Source: Branchipolynoe longqiensis
Taxonomy: Eukaryota > Annelida > Polychaeta > Phyllodocida > Polynoidae
DNA: 64,000 bases
Assembly (NCBI GenBank): GCA_030323885.1
Contig: CM059186.1
Span: forward strand, 165,413,417 to 165,477,416
Reading direction: 5' to 3'
Part shown: piece by piece, positions 22,181-32,004 of the stretch
Layout of the letters: the number at the start of each line of letters is the position of its first letter
Position numbering within the stretch: the stretch's first letter is position 1
Made by a program: the position numbers and the translations under genes
The notes under the pieces: generated by a model
Database searches by the model: none
What the model was told of the DNA's origin: nothing
The model's input: only the letters and a program-made list of their open reading frames with translations

Positions 22181-22508
22181 CTACTTACCTACTTACCTAC
22201 ATACCGGGCGCGGTGCGCGGATCGGTAGAGCGGGCACCTCATGTCCGGGAGATGGGGAGTTCGGTTCCCGGTCCAGTCAAACCAATGACTTACAAATTGA
22301 TACTTGTCGCATCCTAGCCTAGTGCTAGGCATTAAAAGGATAGGGCAAGAACTGGCTCGTGTGACTGAGTGGGATATCAGGTCATGGTCCTGGTGGCCTG
22401 ATTTCCCAGTGGGGAATGTCGCCATGAGTGCATTCTGTCACAAGTCGATACCTGTCATGATATGACCTTATATGTTGCAAGGACGTAAAACTCCAACAAG
22501 CAACCAAC
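22159..22508 (+). mobile_element. SINE-1 copy preceded by (CTAC)n
   Basis: 22159-22200 is a (CTAC)n-type microsatellite. The SINE then runs from ACCGGGCGCGGTGCGCGGAT to ACGTAAAACTCCAACAAGCA. The B box is GTTCGGTTCCCGG. A short deletion removes GGTTGGCTCAGTGTCAGG. Confidence 0.86.
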
Positions 22509-22531
22509 CAACCAACTTACCTATATACTTA

Positions 22532-23093
22532 AGCCGTGTTTACACGGAGAAGTTAATTCGCTTCATATAAATCGCCTTGCCTAGTTCGCCTCAGATTCGC
22601 CGTGTAAACGCGCCACTGAAGCGTATTAGGGCTGATTCGCTTCATATAATTCGCTTATTGTAATCCGCCTGGCTAGGTGGTTTATATGAAGCGATTTCAG
22701 CTGGTTCCTGGGCGGCGGTACTATAAAATAGTAGTGCGTGCCGGAAACAGGGGGAGCAGTAACTAATCGCTGGTACCTGGCAGTGTTAGGGCCCGATTAG
22801 GCCGAAATCTATTGAATGTGATCATATTTAACAGAATTACATACTCAAATAATGAAATTTAATTAAATTAACCCTAAATTAAAAGCGATATTAACGTAGC
22901 AGCTGCATAGGCGTCGAATCGCCGAGTGTAAAGTAAACAAATAGCAGTGCTCGCCGGCTACAGGCAGAACTAAGGCTGCTTGTTGCCGGCGCCAAAACAC
23001 TTTCAAACTCGCTTCGTGTAAACGCGCCGCTACTTCGCTTCATATGAATCGCTTTGTCTAATTCGCTTCACAATTTCCCGTGTAAACACGGCT
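22532..23093. mobile_element. Word-repeat TIR element c (562 bp)
   Basis: Termini AGCCGTGTTTACACGG and CCGTGTAAACACGGCT are inverted repeats and each is itself nearly palindromic. Subterminal zones reiterate TTCGCTTCATATAANTCGC-type words in both orientations (22555-22690 and 22995-23070). The unique core 22769-22950 is shared, inverted, with the MITE at 25359-25741. Confidence 0.7.
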
Positions 23094-23132
23094 ATAGTCA
23101 CCCGCAATGATTCTCTAACTGCTGGGCATGCC

Positions 23133-24578
23133 TAATGCCTAGTACACACCTCCCGTATACGATCTAAAACTGCCCGTTTCGCGCATAAAACTGAGTTTTA
23201 GTCATTAGGTTTCGTTCGTAAACATGTTGGGATCTGATCAATATTCCGAGTATGACAATTAAATTAGTTGGTTAACGTTTTTTAGTCGGTTCCATTATTC
23301 AAGTTAAAGATGTAGCTTAAGTTTTAGTCGGATCCATTTTTTTTTACTCACACTGTGTGTACTGACACTGCTAAAGATTGTTTCTGCTGTTGCAGAGGTG
23401 TTGTATCAAGAAGGTTAGTTATTAGTCAGTTTTAGGGTTTATTTTTAGTCGGTTCCATTATATTTTACTCACACTGTGTGTACTCACACTGCTAAAGATT
23501 GATTCTGCTGTGGCAGAGTTGTTGTTACGGTATTCTAGACTTTTGAACAAGCTCTGTGAAAAGTTGTGTGAACATCAATAAAAGAAACGATATAAAACAA
23601 TCTTACCTTGAAATAATCATTCTTCAGCGACTGGTAGATGGCGTTGCAGGTGTCGGGGACAATTTGGCCGATGGTGGTCACCCCCACACGGAACTGGTCG
23701 CTCAGACTCCGGAAGGATTCACCTAAAAACAAGGACAAGGACAAAATTTGTTTGCTAAAATAAAATATTCGGTTACATATGTCGGTTTATTTAAATTTGA
23801 ATATATTTAAACAGATACAGAACAGATTGGTAATGTGAGCTCAGACCAACTATATCGTGAATCAGACAAGCAGAAAACAATTTAGAAAATAAAGTTAAGT
23901 CTTTACCACTTGCCATGAATCGCAGGGTGATGGCCAACCTCTCCGCAGCCGATATCGACGCTCGATATCGGGTGTTTTGGTGCACGATACCACCCTCTAC
24001 CAGGTGCAACAACTCGTCGAACTGATCCGACGGCATGCGGCTGAAGTTGGTGAAGGCCTGTGGCTCGTCCCTGCGTAGACCAACCATCAGGGCATTGAAT
24101 GCTCCTAGTTCCGATCTTTGAGCGATGTGTGGCCGAACCCACACATGTAGAGCAATCTTCCGACGTCATCGGCGGCGGCGTATGGCAAACAGAGCAAGCC
24201 CAATAGCGACGGCCCTCTTTTGAGCAGTTGAACGCGGCGCCATTTTGCTTTCCTGCTCGCTAACGGCTCAGAGTTGTTCGCGGCCCCGACGCCAGTCGCA
24301 GCGAAAAAAAACGTGGCGCCATCTAGCGTTGCTGGCCGACGGGCAATCAACAACTGCTAGGAGGCGCTGATGTGAGTGTAGTTCGCACTAAATACACCAG
24401 GTGCGTGGAACGCAGTCGCGAAACGGACGGTATATGTGCGCACCCCCAGTCGATATATGTGCGCACCCCCTGTCGTCAGTTTTAAGTCGCAAACGGGATG
24501 GATCGGGTCGTGACGCCTTGCGTTGGCTAGCCAGTTTTAGTGCCTGAATCGTATATGGTAGGTGTGTACTAGGCATTA
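23133..24578. mobile_element. PIF/Harbinger-type transposon relic
   Basis: Inverted termini TAATGCCTAGTACACACCT (23133) and AGGTGTGTACTAGGCATTA (ending 24578). The homology extends about 31 bp inward (to GTATACGAT) with two mismatches. It encloses two transposase exons on the minus strand (23607-24243). At 1.45 kb it is short for an autonomous Harbinger. The interval 23133-23606 contains an imperfect direct repeat (about 23323-23402 and 23453-23525, with ACTCACACTGTGTGTACT) but no DDE domain. Confidence 0.75.
23607..24243 (-). pseudogene. HARBI1-like transposase, N-terminal half
   Basis: Exon 1 (24243-23907) starts ATG with MAPRSTAQKRAVAIGL. It contains a TGA (24168-24166) after IRRRR, then reads RRKIALHVWVRPHIAQRSEL and MPSDQFDELLHLV, and ends ...RFMASG at a GTAAAG donor (23906-23901). 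The acceptor is TTTTTAG at 23723-23729. Exon 2 (23722-23607) continues in phase as ESFRSLSDQFRVGVTTIGQI and IYQSLKNDYFK, ending at a GTAAGA donor. This is the family's N-terminal helix-rich region with the HTH-like 'GESFRSLSDQFRVG'. The DDE nuclease that should follow is absent downstream, so no active transposase could be made. The single TGA is consistent with decay of a CGA arginine codon. Confidence 0.75.
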
Positions 24579-24892
24579 CCCACCCACCCTGCCTTGTTTC
24601 CAAACCGACTATTGTCGTCTCAACACCACCTCGATAATTGGGGTTCCAACCTGACCCAGGTTAACAACCCCCCTCCACCACCCCCCAGCGCACACACACA
24701 CTGACACACTAGGAGCGGATTCCCACCTTACACCAATCAGGCCTGCGAGGGGGCAGCGTTGTGGGGGCGCGGTTGCGGAGGCAATGGCAGTAGCCGCGGC
24801 GGTGTAAGGTGAGCCCTCCGCCGGCTTAATGCCCCCGGGGGGTAGGCTGGGTAGGTTCCGTGGTTCCCCGGGGACATTAAGCCCACCAGGCG

Positions 24893-25236
24893 GCCGGTGT
24901 CGCGGTTTAGATTCTCAGGGAGTTTAGAGTCATGCTCGGGGTTCTGTGCATGCGCGTATTCGATTATCAAGACCCGGGCGACTCGGGTCTCCCGAGTTCC
25001 TAAAAATTCAAATAGAACACCGTGAGTGGAGTTCACTAAAACAGGTGCCGTGTGCACAAAGTTTAACCCACCTCTTTGCTAGAGTTGGCTAGGAGCGATG
25101 ACGTCACATTTGTGCGTCAAATAATCGCTCGGGTCACGAATAAGCTGAAATGCTGTTCGATTTTGAAGCATGCGCAGAACCCCAAGCGTAGACTCTAAGT
25201 CCACTGAGAATTTAAACTGTGACACCGGCCAACACA
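24893..25236. mobile_element. M2 element inside inverted arms, second copy
   Basis: Left arm CCGGTGTCGCGGTTTAGATT...GGGGTTCTGTGCATGCGCG, right arm GCATGCGCAGAACCCC...GAATTTAAACTGTGACACCG. The core contains ACTCGGGTCTCCCGAG, ATAGAACACCGTGAGTGGAG and GAGCGATGACGTCACATTT, as in the copy at 21709-22180. The distal tRNA-like part of the left arm is not evident here. Confidence 0.68.
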
Positions 25237-25358
25237 CTGGTAAACTCCGCCCACCCACCAACCCTGCTACCTACCCCGTCACCTACCGCGGTAATCCCGC
25301 AATTGTTAGGCTTGACCGCCCGGAGGCACTCCTTGGGCCGTGTGTGGGTGGGTGTATC

Positions 25359-25741
25359 CCGGTGTGGCGTTTTCAGCGCCCGGTCAGTGTCAGCGGCCTG
25401 TCGTGGCTTCTGCGCATGCGCGGATTTTCACACGTTGCGGCGATCACTGCTATTTGTTTTGTTTACACTCGGCGATTCGACGCTGATCTAGCTGCTACGT
25501 TAATATCGCTTGGAATTTAAGGTTAATTTAATTAAATTTCATTATTTGAGTATGTAATTCTGTTAAATATGATCGCATTCAATAGATTTCGGCCTAATCG
25601 GTCCCTAACACTGCCGGGTACCGTGGCTGAGCTTGTAGCTGGCGAGGGCATGGGTGTTTTGCATATGTCTTAAAATCCGCGCATGCGCAGAAGCCACGAC
25701 AGGCCGCTGACACTGACCGGGCGCTGAAAACGCCACACCGG
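25359..25741. mobile_element. MITE with 70-bp perfect terminal inverted repeats
   Basis: 25359-25428 and 25672-25741 are exact reverse complements over 70 bp (outer CCGGTGTGGCGTTTTCAGCG, inner TGCGCATGCGCGGATTTT). The 243-bp interior has no coding potential. About 180 bp of it (25445-25625) is the reverse complement of the core of element c at 22769-22950. Perfect arms imply recent mobility or recent arm correction. Confidence 0.8.
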
Positions 25742-25790
25742 CCCCCGGGAAGGAGGAGAGTAGGCGGGCGAGCAGGTCCATATCGAGGAA

Positions 25791-26119
25791 TTGGTTGTTG
25801 GAGATTTACGTCCTAACAACATCTAAGGCCATATCAGGATGGGTACACACTTGTGACAGTACACACTCATGGCAACTTTATAGTACTGCCCCACTGGGAG
25901 ACCAAGCTGCCAGCACCATGATCTGATATCCCACTCAGTCATGTTATCCTGACACTGAACCAACCAGTGCTTGGCTTATCCTAATAAATCCGAGGGCATG
26001 GCTAGGAAGTAAAAAATATCAATTTTGAAATCATTGGGTTGACTCGACCAGGGTTCGAACCCCAAGATCAACCAAAACGGGAGACGGACGCTCACTTAAT
26101 TCAGCAATCCCGCCTGGTT
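25791..26119 (-). mobile_element. SINE-1 copy, full length
   Basis: Antisense tail GGAGATTTACGTCCTAACAA through the body to B-box complement GGGTTCGAACCCC and head end CAATCCCGCCTGG. Confidence 0.88.
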
Positions 26120-26371
26120 CCAAAGCGAGGAGGTGTGGCCAATGGTTCCTGGGTCATGGCGGTTTCAAAGTGGGTGTGAGGTGTTGTTGGCCATGAGGAC
26201 TGGGTCAGTCAGATCCTTCTGGGGCTGCTTGCTACAGCTCCCCCCCTCCCCACCTCCCGCCCCTTGTAGGGCTGCTAATCAGGAGCAACAATGGACGGGT
26301 TCAGGGTCCGGGCACTGCTAAATGCAAGAGTTCCATGGTGGAATCATGCGTTGCATCATTCCTTATACACC

Positions 26372-26685
26372 AGTCACACTACTGCTTGTGATCAGTTGCA
26401 ACCGCTTATGACCACATTGCGACCACAAGAAAAGGTTGGTCGCAAAGCGGTTGCAAGTGGTCGCAAAATGGTAGCAAGTGGTCGCAAAATGATCCTCAGT
26501 GGCCGGCGACCTCCTTGCAGCAAGTTTGATCTCAAGCAGGTTGCAGCTACTGCATTGAAAACTTCCTTGCTACCAAATTGGTCATGCGGAGTTTGGCAAC
26601 AATTGATTCAGTCGCAAGCAGGCCAATGGTGACTGTAGACTGTAGCACAAAATTGTTGCAATCAGTCACAAGCCGTAGTGTGACT
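26372..26685. mobile_element. Word-repeat TIR element d (314 bp)
   Basis: Left AGTCACACTACTGCTTGTGA, right TCACAAGCCGTAGTGTGACT; homology continues inward to TTGCAAC. The interior reiterates GGTCGCAAAATGG / GTTGCAAGTGG words between 26430 and 26620. The terminal core GTCACACTACG is shared with elements a and f. No host gene is seen in 26120-26371. Confidence 0.65.
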
Positions 26686-26739
26686 ATGGTTTTACTTGGC
26701 ACTTATCAGTCAAGGGAATAGTTATTCCTGATCCTGAGT

Positions 26740-27092
26740 AAAGACCCTATAATACTAAGACGGCTCACTCAGCCTGTACTGTGTAATCAAAATGATCAAA
26801 CCCACCTCTTGGTTAAACAGGTGCTATATTATATGTATAAATGTATATATGAATGTGAAAGATGTGTGATTGCTGATAATGATGCTGATGATGATGGGTA
26901 TTTGTTCATAGCAATTTCATATTGATGTGTATTCATACTTACCTATCTCATGTATAATATAATTGTATGTGTTTACATGTGAAACACCAACCAGCAGCCG
27001 GGCTGATCAAACCCACCACAAGGTGGCACTGCAAAATTTACATCACCGTGGGAGAGATAGGGAGTGAACCGTCTTAGTATAATAGGGTCTTT
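26740..27092. mobile_element. MITE M4, 353 bp
   Basis: Left AAAGACCCTATAATACTAAG, right CTTAGTATAATAGGGTCTTT, inverted over about 28 bp with two or three mismatches and continuing into ACGGYTCACT. The interior is AT-rich with two CAAACCCACC motifs. Only one copy is in the window. No coding potential. Confidence 0.72.
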
Positions 27093-27598
27093 GCCCTAAG
27101 ACAGGGGGTGCTGAACTACCCATTTAGAAAAAATCTCGGAAGGCTGATTAAAGGAAATGACCAACCTTAATCTAAAAACCAAAACATATTCTTCACCTAT
27201 ATATTTGTAAATACTCGCTACTTTTTAACTGTTAAATAGATTACATCATGTAGATTAATACCCTTTAAACGTTTAAAAAAGATCTTTCTGTAACTACCAT
27301 TTTGGTTTATTTGCATTCCCCTCAACACGATGACAATATAGATAAACATTGCCCAGTGGATCCAACGAATCTAAAGCTTGTTTCAGGTTATTCAAACCAA
27401 GGCTGTTTTTGCTTAGGTTGTCATTCACCTCTACTGTCGGTAGGGAAACATCTGATGACATTACCCCAACACGTCTGTCACCTTTGTCTTCGTTCCCAGC
27501 CACACCTGCGGGTACGTGTGTATGCGTGGGTATAATATATATGTGGTGTATATTTGTGTGTGGAGATGGAGGGGGGGGGGGAAACCAAGGGACACTGA
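27093..27598. other. Unassigned intergenic sequence
   Basis: AT-rich, with a G run at about 27568-27580 shortly before the M1 terminus. No supported gene. Confidence 0.4.
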
Positions 27599-28250
27599 TT
27601 AAAGTTGCATAATCCGATGGTTGTGAGATTCTAAGATTTTCTTAAATATACATATATTAGGTGCATTATTTCACTAGATTAAAGAATGGTGGTGTTCTCT
27701 CTGAAGGAGTGGTTAGAGTGTCTGACTTTTTTTCTAGGTCGGACTCCTAATCTGAAGGTTGCTGGTTCGATTCCCTATGCCCCCACCTCTACCAATTTGG
27801 ATTTACCCCGCTTGTATAACTTACAGCGTCAGAAAAATCCAGTTGCTCTCATACCATGTCTATGTGGTGTGGAAGCGTAAAAATCACTGGGGTGAGGTAG
27901 AAGTGTAGGCTTGGGCTTTCTATCGTCAAACTGTATAATGGTGAAAACAAGTATATTCAGACTTAACCATGATACCCAGTATAAATCTTCAAGAAAGAAA
28001 AACTAACTTACATTAAAACTGACTAACTTTTGATATATTTGAAGTGAAAAGATGCAAGATTATTTGTTTTATGCAGATTGCAGTTCAAAAGGCACAGGTT
28101 TATATTGTAAATTGACTTAGTATTCCTTTCCAAGCTGCAATAAATGTTTAGTGGGGGCTCTGCTATAGCTCAGTTGGACATATAGGATCAAATCTAGGTC
28201 ACTGCTTTTGTATCGATAATTTGACAAACGACACATCAGATTAGTTTAAA
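27599..28250. mobile_element. MITE family M1 split by an insertion
   Basis: Left end TTAAAGTTGCATAATCCGAT (27599 on). M1 sequence resumes at about 27960 with ACTAACTTTTGATATATTTG and TTGACTTAGTATTCC, and fades at a decayed right terminus (CAGATTAGTTTAAAGTTGG). The 27686-27960 segment is foreign to M1 and contains a tRNA-like head. Confidence 0.6.
27700..27790 (+). mobile_element. tRNA-like head (possible SINE-4)
   Basis: A box GAGTGGTTAGAGTG and B box CTGGTTCGATTCCC about 60 bp apart, the B box being followed by TATGCC. A T-run and a duplicated CTAGGTCGGACT-like segment disrupt the anticodon arm, so it is not a functional tRNA gene. Probably the head of another SINE inserted in M1. Confidence 0.45.
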
Positions 28251-29097
28251 GTTGGATTTATTTTAGTTCCAGCAGCGTAAGTCTTTTTGTTCAATAAGAG
28301 TTCAATTCAACAACAAGTTCAATAATACAGTGAGGTCATAGAAGCTTTAACCATTGCCCTTAATAAATGTCACGTGGGGTCGGGTGGGTGGCAGTTTTAA
28401 GGCTAGTCAGTGTCCTCCTTGTGCCCATGTCAAAGTGAGCTCCCTGCCGCAGCACCTGGCCTTATATAGGCTCATACAGGTTAATTAGTTCAAAAAGGCA
28501 TGTGCAGATGGCAGTCCGATAGTGTTTACTTAGGCTAATCAGGTTTTGTATCTTAAAAGTGAAGATAGGCAGCGTTGGCGCACAAGACATATACTAATAC
28601 AATCATTTCTCGATAGGTGGCAGCATGCAGGCCTCCTTAGTTACTAGGACGGCTATGGCTGTGTCCGCGTGACAAATTACCCATGTTGCTGAGCATCACG
28701 GACAATTTGATGCCCTCATCGAACTATGCAACTGTAACCATTCTGCATATGTCACAATTTGATTTTACATTTTAAAAGCCGGGTAAAAATTATGTCTGTT
28801 CTCCCGACTGGCACCGATCCACGCCCACCTCGTATTTACGACCGGTTCTACTGCTACGACTGTTACGACTGCTGCGACTGTTACGACCATTAGGACGTTA
28901 CGACCGGGAGGTGATCAATCAGGCAATAAGTGAATGGAAGGATCGGGGTCCCAGTTACCAACTCACACCCGACCTTCTCCTATCAAGCAGACAGTAAGCA
29001 AGGTTCGCGGAGAATGTAAGATAAGCCAGCACTCCATACAAAAACCGCTATCTATAGCCTACTGTGTAGACATACATCAGATATATGCTTCTGTCTG
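28251..29097. other. Unassigned; TATA-like site and 9-bp repeats
   Basis: On the minus strand GAGCCTATATAAGGCCAGG (about 28475-28457) resembles a retrotransposon-type TATA box, but no matching terminal repeats were found. 28845-28895 contains a short (CTGYTACGA)n array. No gene. Confidence 0.35.
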
Positions 29098-29718
29098 TTT
29101 AAAGTTGCATAGTCCGATGGTTTTGAGCTTCTGTCATTTTCTGAGATAAACATATTAGGTTGATCGTTATAGTCTACCTTACATTAGCTTGAAGTAACTG
29201 TGATTTAAGATGGCTAACTTTTGAAATATTTGAAGTGCAAATATGTGAAATTAGTTTGGGCAACCATGCCAAATCTCTGACACCATAGGCATTTCAAGTA
29301 TCAGGTTTTATTAAACTGACTCAGTATGCCATTCGAGGTGGCAACACAATGCTTACTTAATAAGTGTACCAGTATCTAATATCCCCATCACACCAAACTA
29401 GTTCTCATTACGTTCTACAAAATGTTTCTGAACTGGCTGACATTGTGTCCGAACGGAATGGACATAGTAGCAACTTGTTATGGTATTTTTATGAACAGAA
29501 TGGATGGGCTAGAATGGAATGGTGCTCCAGAACTTTGAGCATGCCCAAAATGTTCTCGCAGCCACGTTCTACCCCAACCAGCACCCATCTTAGAATGTGG
29601 TCGAACGTTTTGAGAACTACTTTGGTGTGATAGAGGTGTAAGTTAGGTATGTAGAATCAAATATATATGCTTGTTTTGGTTTTGAAAATTTGATGTTTTC
29701 ATCGGATTGTAGCTATAA
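29098..29718. mobile_element. MITE family M1 hosting a nested element
   Basis: Left end TTTAAAGTTGCATAGTCCGA and right end ATCGGATTGTAGCTATAA. Sequence 29098-29379 and 29639-29718 reads as one M1 copy when the 259-bp insertion at 29380-29638 is removed. Confidence 0.8.
29380..29638. mobile_element. Word-repeat TIR element e, nested, TAA target duplication
   Basis: Flanked by TAA on both sides (29377-29379 and 29639-29641) at a point where other M1 copies read CTAAGTTAG. Termini ATCACACCAAACTAGTTCTC and GAGAACTACTTTGGTGTGAT are inverted. Words GAACG/GTTCT/AGAATGG recur inside. A TAA duplication fits PIF/Harbinger-type integration. Confidence 0.78.
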
Positions 29719-30006
29719 ACCGGATGCTGTGGCGGAATCCCTTGAGCACTGGCTTCCCGTGCGGAAGTTCGGGAGTTCGAAACCCCACCGACTTAAACCA
29801 ATGGCTTACAAATTTAGTCGTTCTCGCTGCTTAGCTGAGCGCTCAGTATTACTAGGATAGGTAAGGATTGGTTACCTCAGTATCAGCTCAATATGACAGA
29901 GTGGGAAATCGGGTCATTTTGCCTTAGGGCTGATTTTCCAGGGTGACGGCACGACAATGTTGACATGAGTGCACACTGTCACAAGTCAGTATGACCATCT
30001 GACTTG
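29719..30006 (+). mobile_element. SINE-1 copy
   Basis: Head ACCGGATGCTGTGGCGGAAT, B box GAGTTCGAAACCCC, a diverged body, and a tail cut after GTCACAAGTCAGTATGACC. It begins immediately after the M1 right terminus. Confidence 0.8.
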
Positions 30007-31064
30007 AAGAACATCGATATATATATATATGTATGCTGTATAATCCATTATACGAGTATAATAATGCCGGAAGCTTCCATCTGCTCCTCAGTCCCAACTC
30101 CACCCTCACTCATCTACTGGAGGAGCCTATCTATTCACCTACACTTCCATTCTACTCACACTCAGATCTGTTGGGGGGTAGGGGGGGCACCACCCATCGA
30201 GTCACGCACCACTGCTCCTATATCCGAGGCAGTCATTGGACAGAATTGTTCAAGTAAAAGACACCTAGTGGGAATCTGGTGCATTAGTGAGCTGTTGCTT
30301 CTTTGCCAACTCCGTTGTATAGCACTGAATCTGCACAGCATGCGGGCCGTCATAGGCGGCCGACTGCTCGGCGAGCAACTCGGGGAGTAGCTCGGCACGC
30401 CGGTAATATCTGGGTCAGTGAATATCTAATACACCTCGTCCTTCTTTAATAACACCTGTTTGGTGGGTCGGTGCCGCCGGGGGGACCCGGGCCGGGGGGA
30501 CCCGGGCCGGGACCCGAGCGCTTAACAGCTGACTAACCTCAAGACAGACGGTGGGCATTGGTTATGCATAAAGGCAAGGGCACATTAGGTGATATATAAA
30601 TCACTATGGAATTAATAAAGGCGCGGAAGAGAATTATGTTGGTCACGTATTTTATAACAGCAAATACTCTGTACTGCCTCATTATCGTGCCCATGACTGG
30701 TGGCGCCACCTCCGGTGCTTCCCCGCACCTATTAGGCGTGGGAAAACCTCACTCGCGTATATATATATGTATTATATATATGTGATGCGTGTGTGAGATG
30801 TACAACGTATAATGCGAGGATATAAACAGCATACATAAGGGAATTGTTATTATATCACTATATTCTGTAAGACTCAACACTGTACCGGTGACGCAAACTT
30901 CGGCCCACCTCGGCTCCACCAGAAGTTGACAAGTGTTAGTCGCATTGGGGAATTTTTATGTCGGTTATATGTCCAAAGTTTCTGAATTCAATACAACATC
31001 CTAGAACTCTAATATTTGTAGTATGTGAAGTGCGTGAATACTCAAATGGATGGGGCTGCCCTCT
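30007..31064. other. Unassigned; GC block and TA runs
   Basis: 30018-30031 and about 30764-30780 are (TA)n runs. 30476-30515 is a GC-rich direct repeat (GGGGGGACCCGGGCC). The 128-codon frame at 30004-30390 overlaps other frames and has no recognised motif. Confidence 0.4.
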
Positions 31065-31340
31065 ATGGAAGATCTTCTGATCAAAAAGAATCTCCGGTGG
31101 ACTGGACACCTCATGAGAATGTCATCAGACAGGCTACCAAAGCAGATCCTCTATTCTCAACTGTCTTCTGGTTACAGAAAGAGAGGGCACACTCGTCTCT
31201 AGTTCAAGGATATCATCAAGAGAAACATGAAGCTGAGAGACAATAAGACTGACTCATGGACGCAACTCTCACAGCAGAGAGCTAAATGGAGAGCAGCAGT
31301 CAAGTAATGAAAGCAGTCTTTGTCGCATCGCGACCGACAG
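31065..31340 (+). pseudogene. Non-LTR retrotransposon ORF2 C-terminus and 3' tail
   Basis: Frame 31065-31307 reads MEDLLIKKNLRWTGHLMRMS, SDRLPKQILYSQLSSGYRKR, GHTRL, stop (TAG 31200-31202), then FKDIIKRNMKLRDNKTDSWT and AKWRAAVK, stop. 'LRW-GH--RM---RLPKQ-LY--L--G-R--G------FKD--K' is a well-known C-terminal signature of invertebrate LINEs. One internal stop marks it as dead. The 3' end after the stop terminates in GCATGATGATGATGA, and the same tail is found at 57112-57190. Confidence 0.75.
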
Positions 31341-31422
31341 CATGATGATGATGAAGTGCGTTTTATAATTGATAAAAGAAACAAAAAAACGTAGATGTAA
31401 AACCTTGTCTAAAGGGTGACTT

Positions 31423-31498
31423 GAACTTCTTCATCAAGTCTGCAATTCCGAGCACAAGCCTCCTAACCTTCTAGACCACACAACCTACCGACGGGTAC
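31423..31498 (-). mobile_element. tRNA-like head, antisense (tentative)
   Basis: On the minus strand, TGTGGTCTAGAAGGTTAGG resembles an A box and AAGTTCAAGTCACCC a B box. The spacing is tRNA-like, but no full cloverleaf could be drawn with confidence. Possibly a SINE head related to the one at 27700. Confidence 0.35.
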
Positions 31499-31727
31499 CT
31501 ATGGATGTGGCTTGCTTCCTGCGATGTGAGTGCAGTCTGGTGCACATTATTCAGCTTCCAACAGGCGAGTCCAGAGCCACCGGAGCCGCAGTTAGTTACC
31601 AGATTATGCCGTAGAGGGCGCCACTACGCACGCACATACAGACGAACACATTTGCATGCGTGCAATGTTATTGCGGTGCAGTTCACATATATATATATGA
31701 GACAACCTAAATATATAGTGCTCTTAG

Positions 31728-31990
31728 CGCCCCATAGTCAGATGAAAACATTAAATCTAGAGTTGATCCTACATATCTAACTTAGATAGTGGTTCAGGCC
31801 TCCTTACTATTCTAAACATTCAGTGCTGGCACACCATGCCAATTTAATCAACCCTCTTACGAAAACATATAATCTCCGAAACCTATCTAGATTTGATCCT
31901 ACATATCTGACTTAGATAGTGGTGTACTTACTGAACATCCAGTGCTGGCACACTATGCCAATGTAATCAAACATCTTAGCAACTGTGCAC
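31728..31990. mobile_element. MITE family M1, terminal fragments in tandem
   Basis: CATAGTCAGATGAAAACATT and two copies of GATCCTACATATCT..ACTTAGATAGTGG (about 31762 and 31897), each followed by AACATTCAGTGCTGGCACAC-like sequence. They represent duplicated left ends without a right terminus. A (TA)n run precedes at 31686-31698. Confidence 0.6.
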
Positions 31991-32004
31991 TTGAGTCGGG
32001 TGCG

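Noticed and set aside
30004..30390. 128-codon plus-strand frame starting in a TA repeat
   Set aside because: Starts inside a microsatellite, overlaps another frame, and shows no motif.
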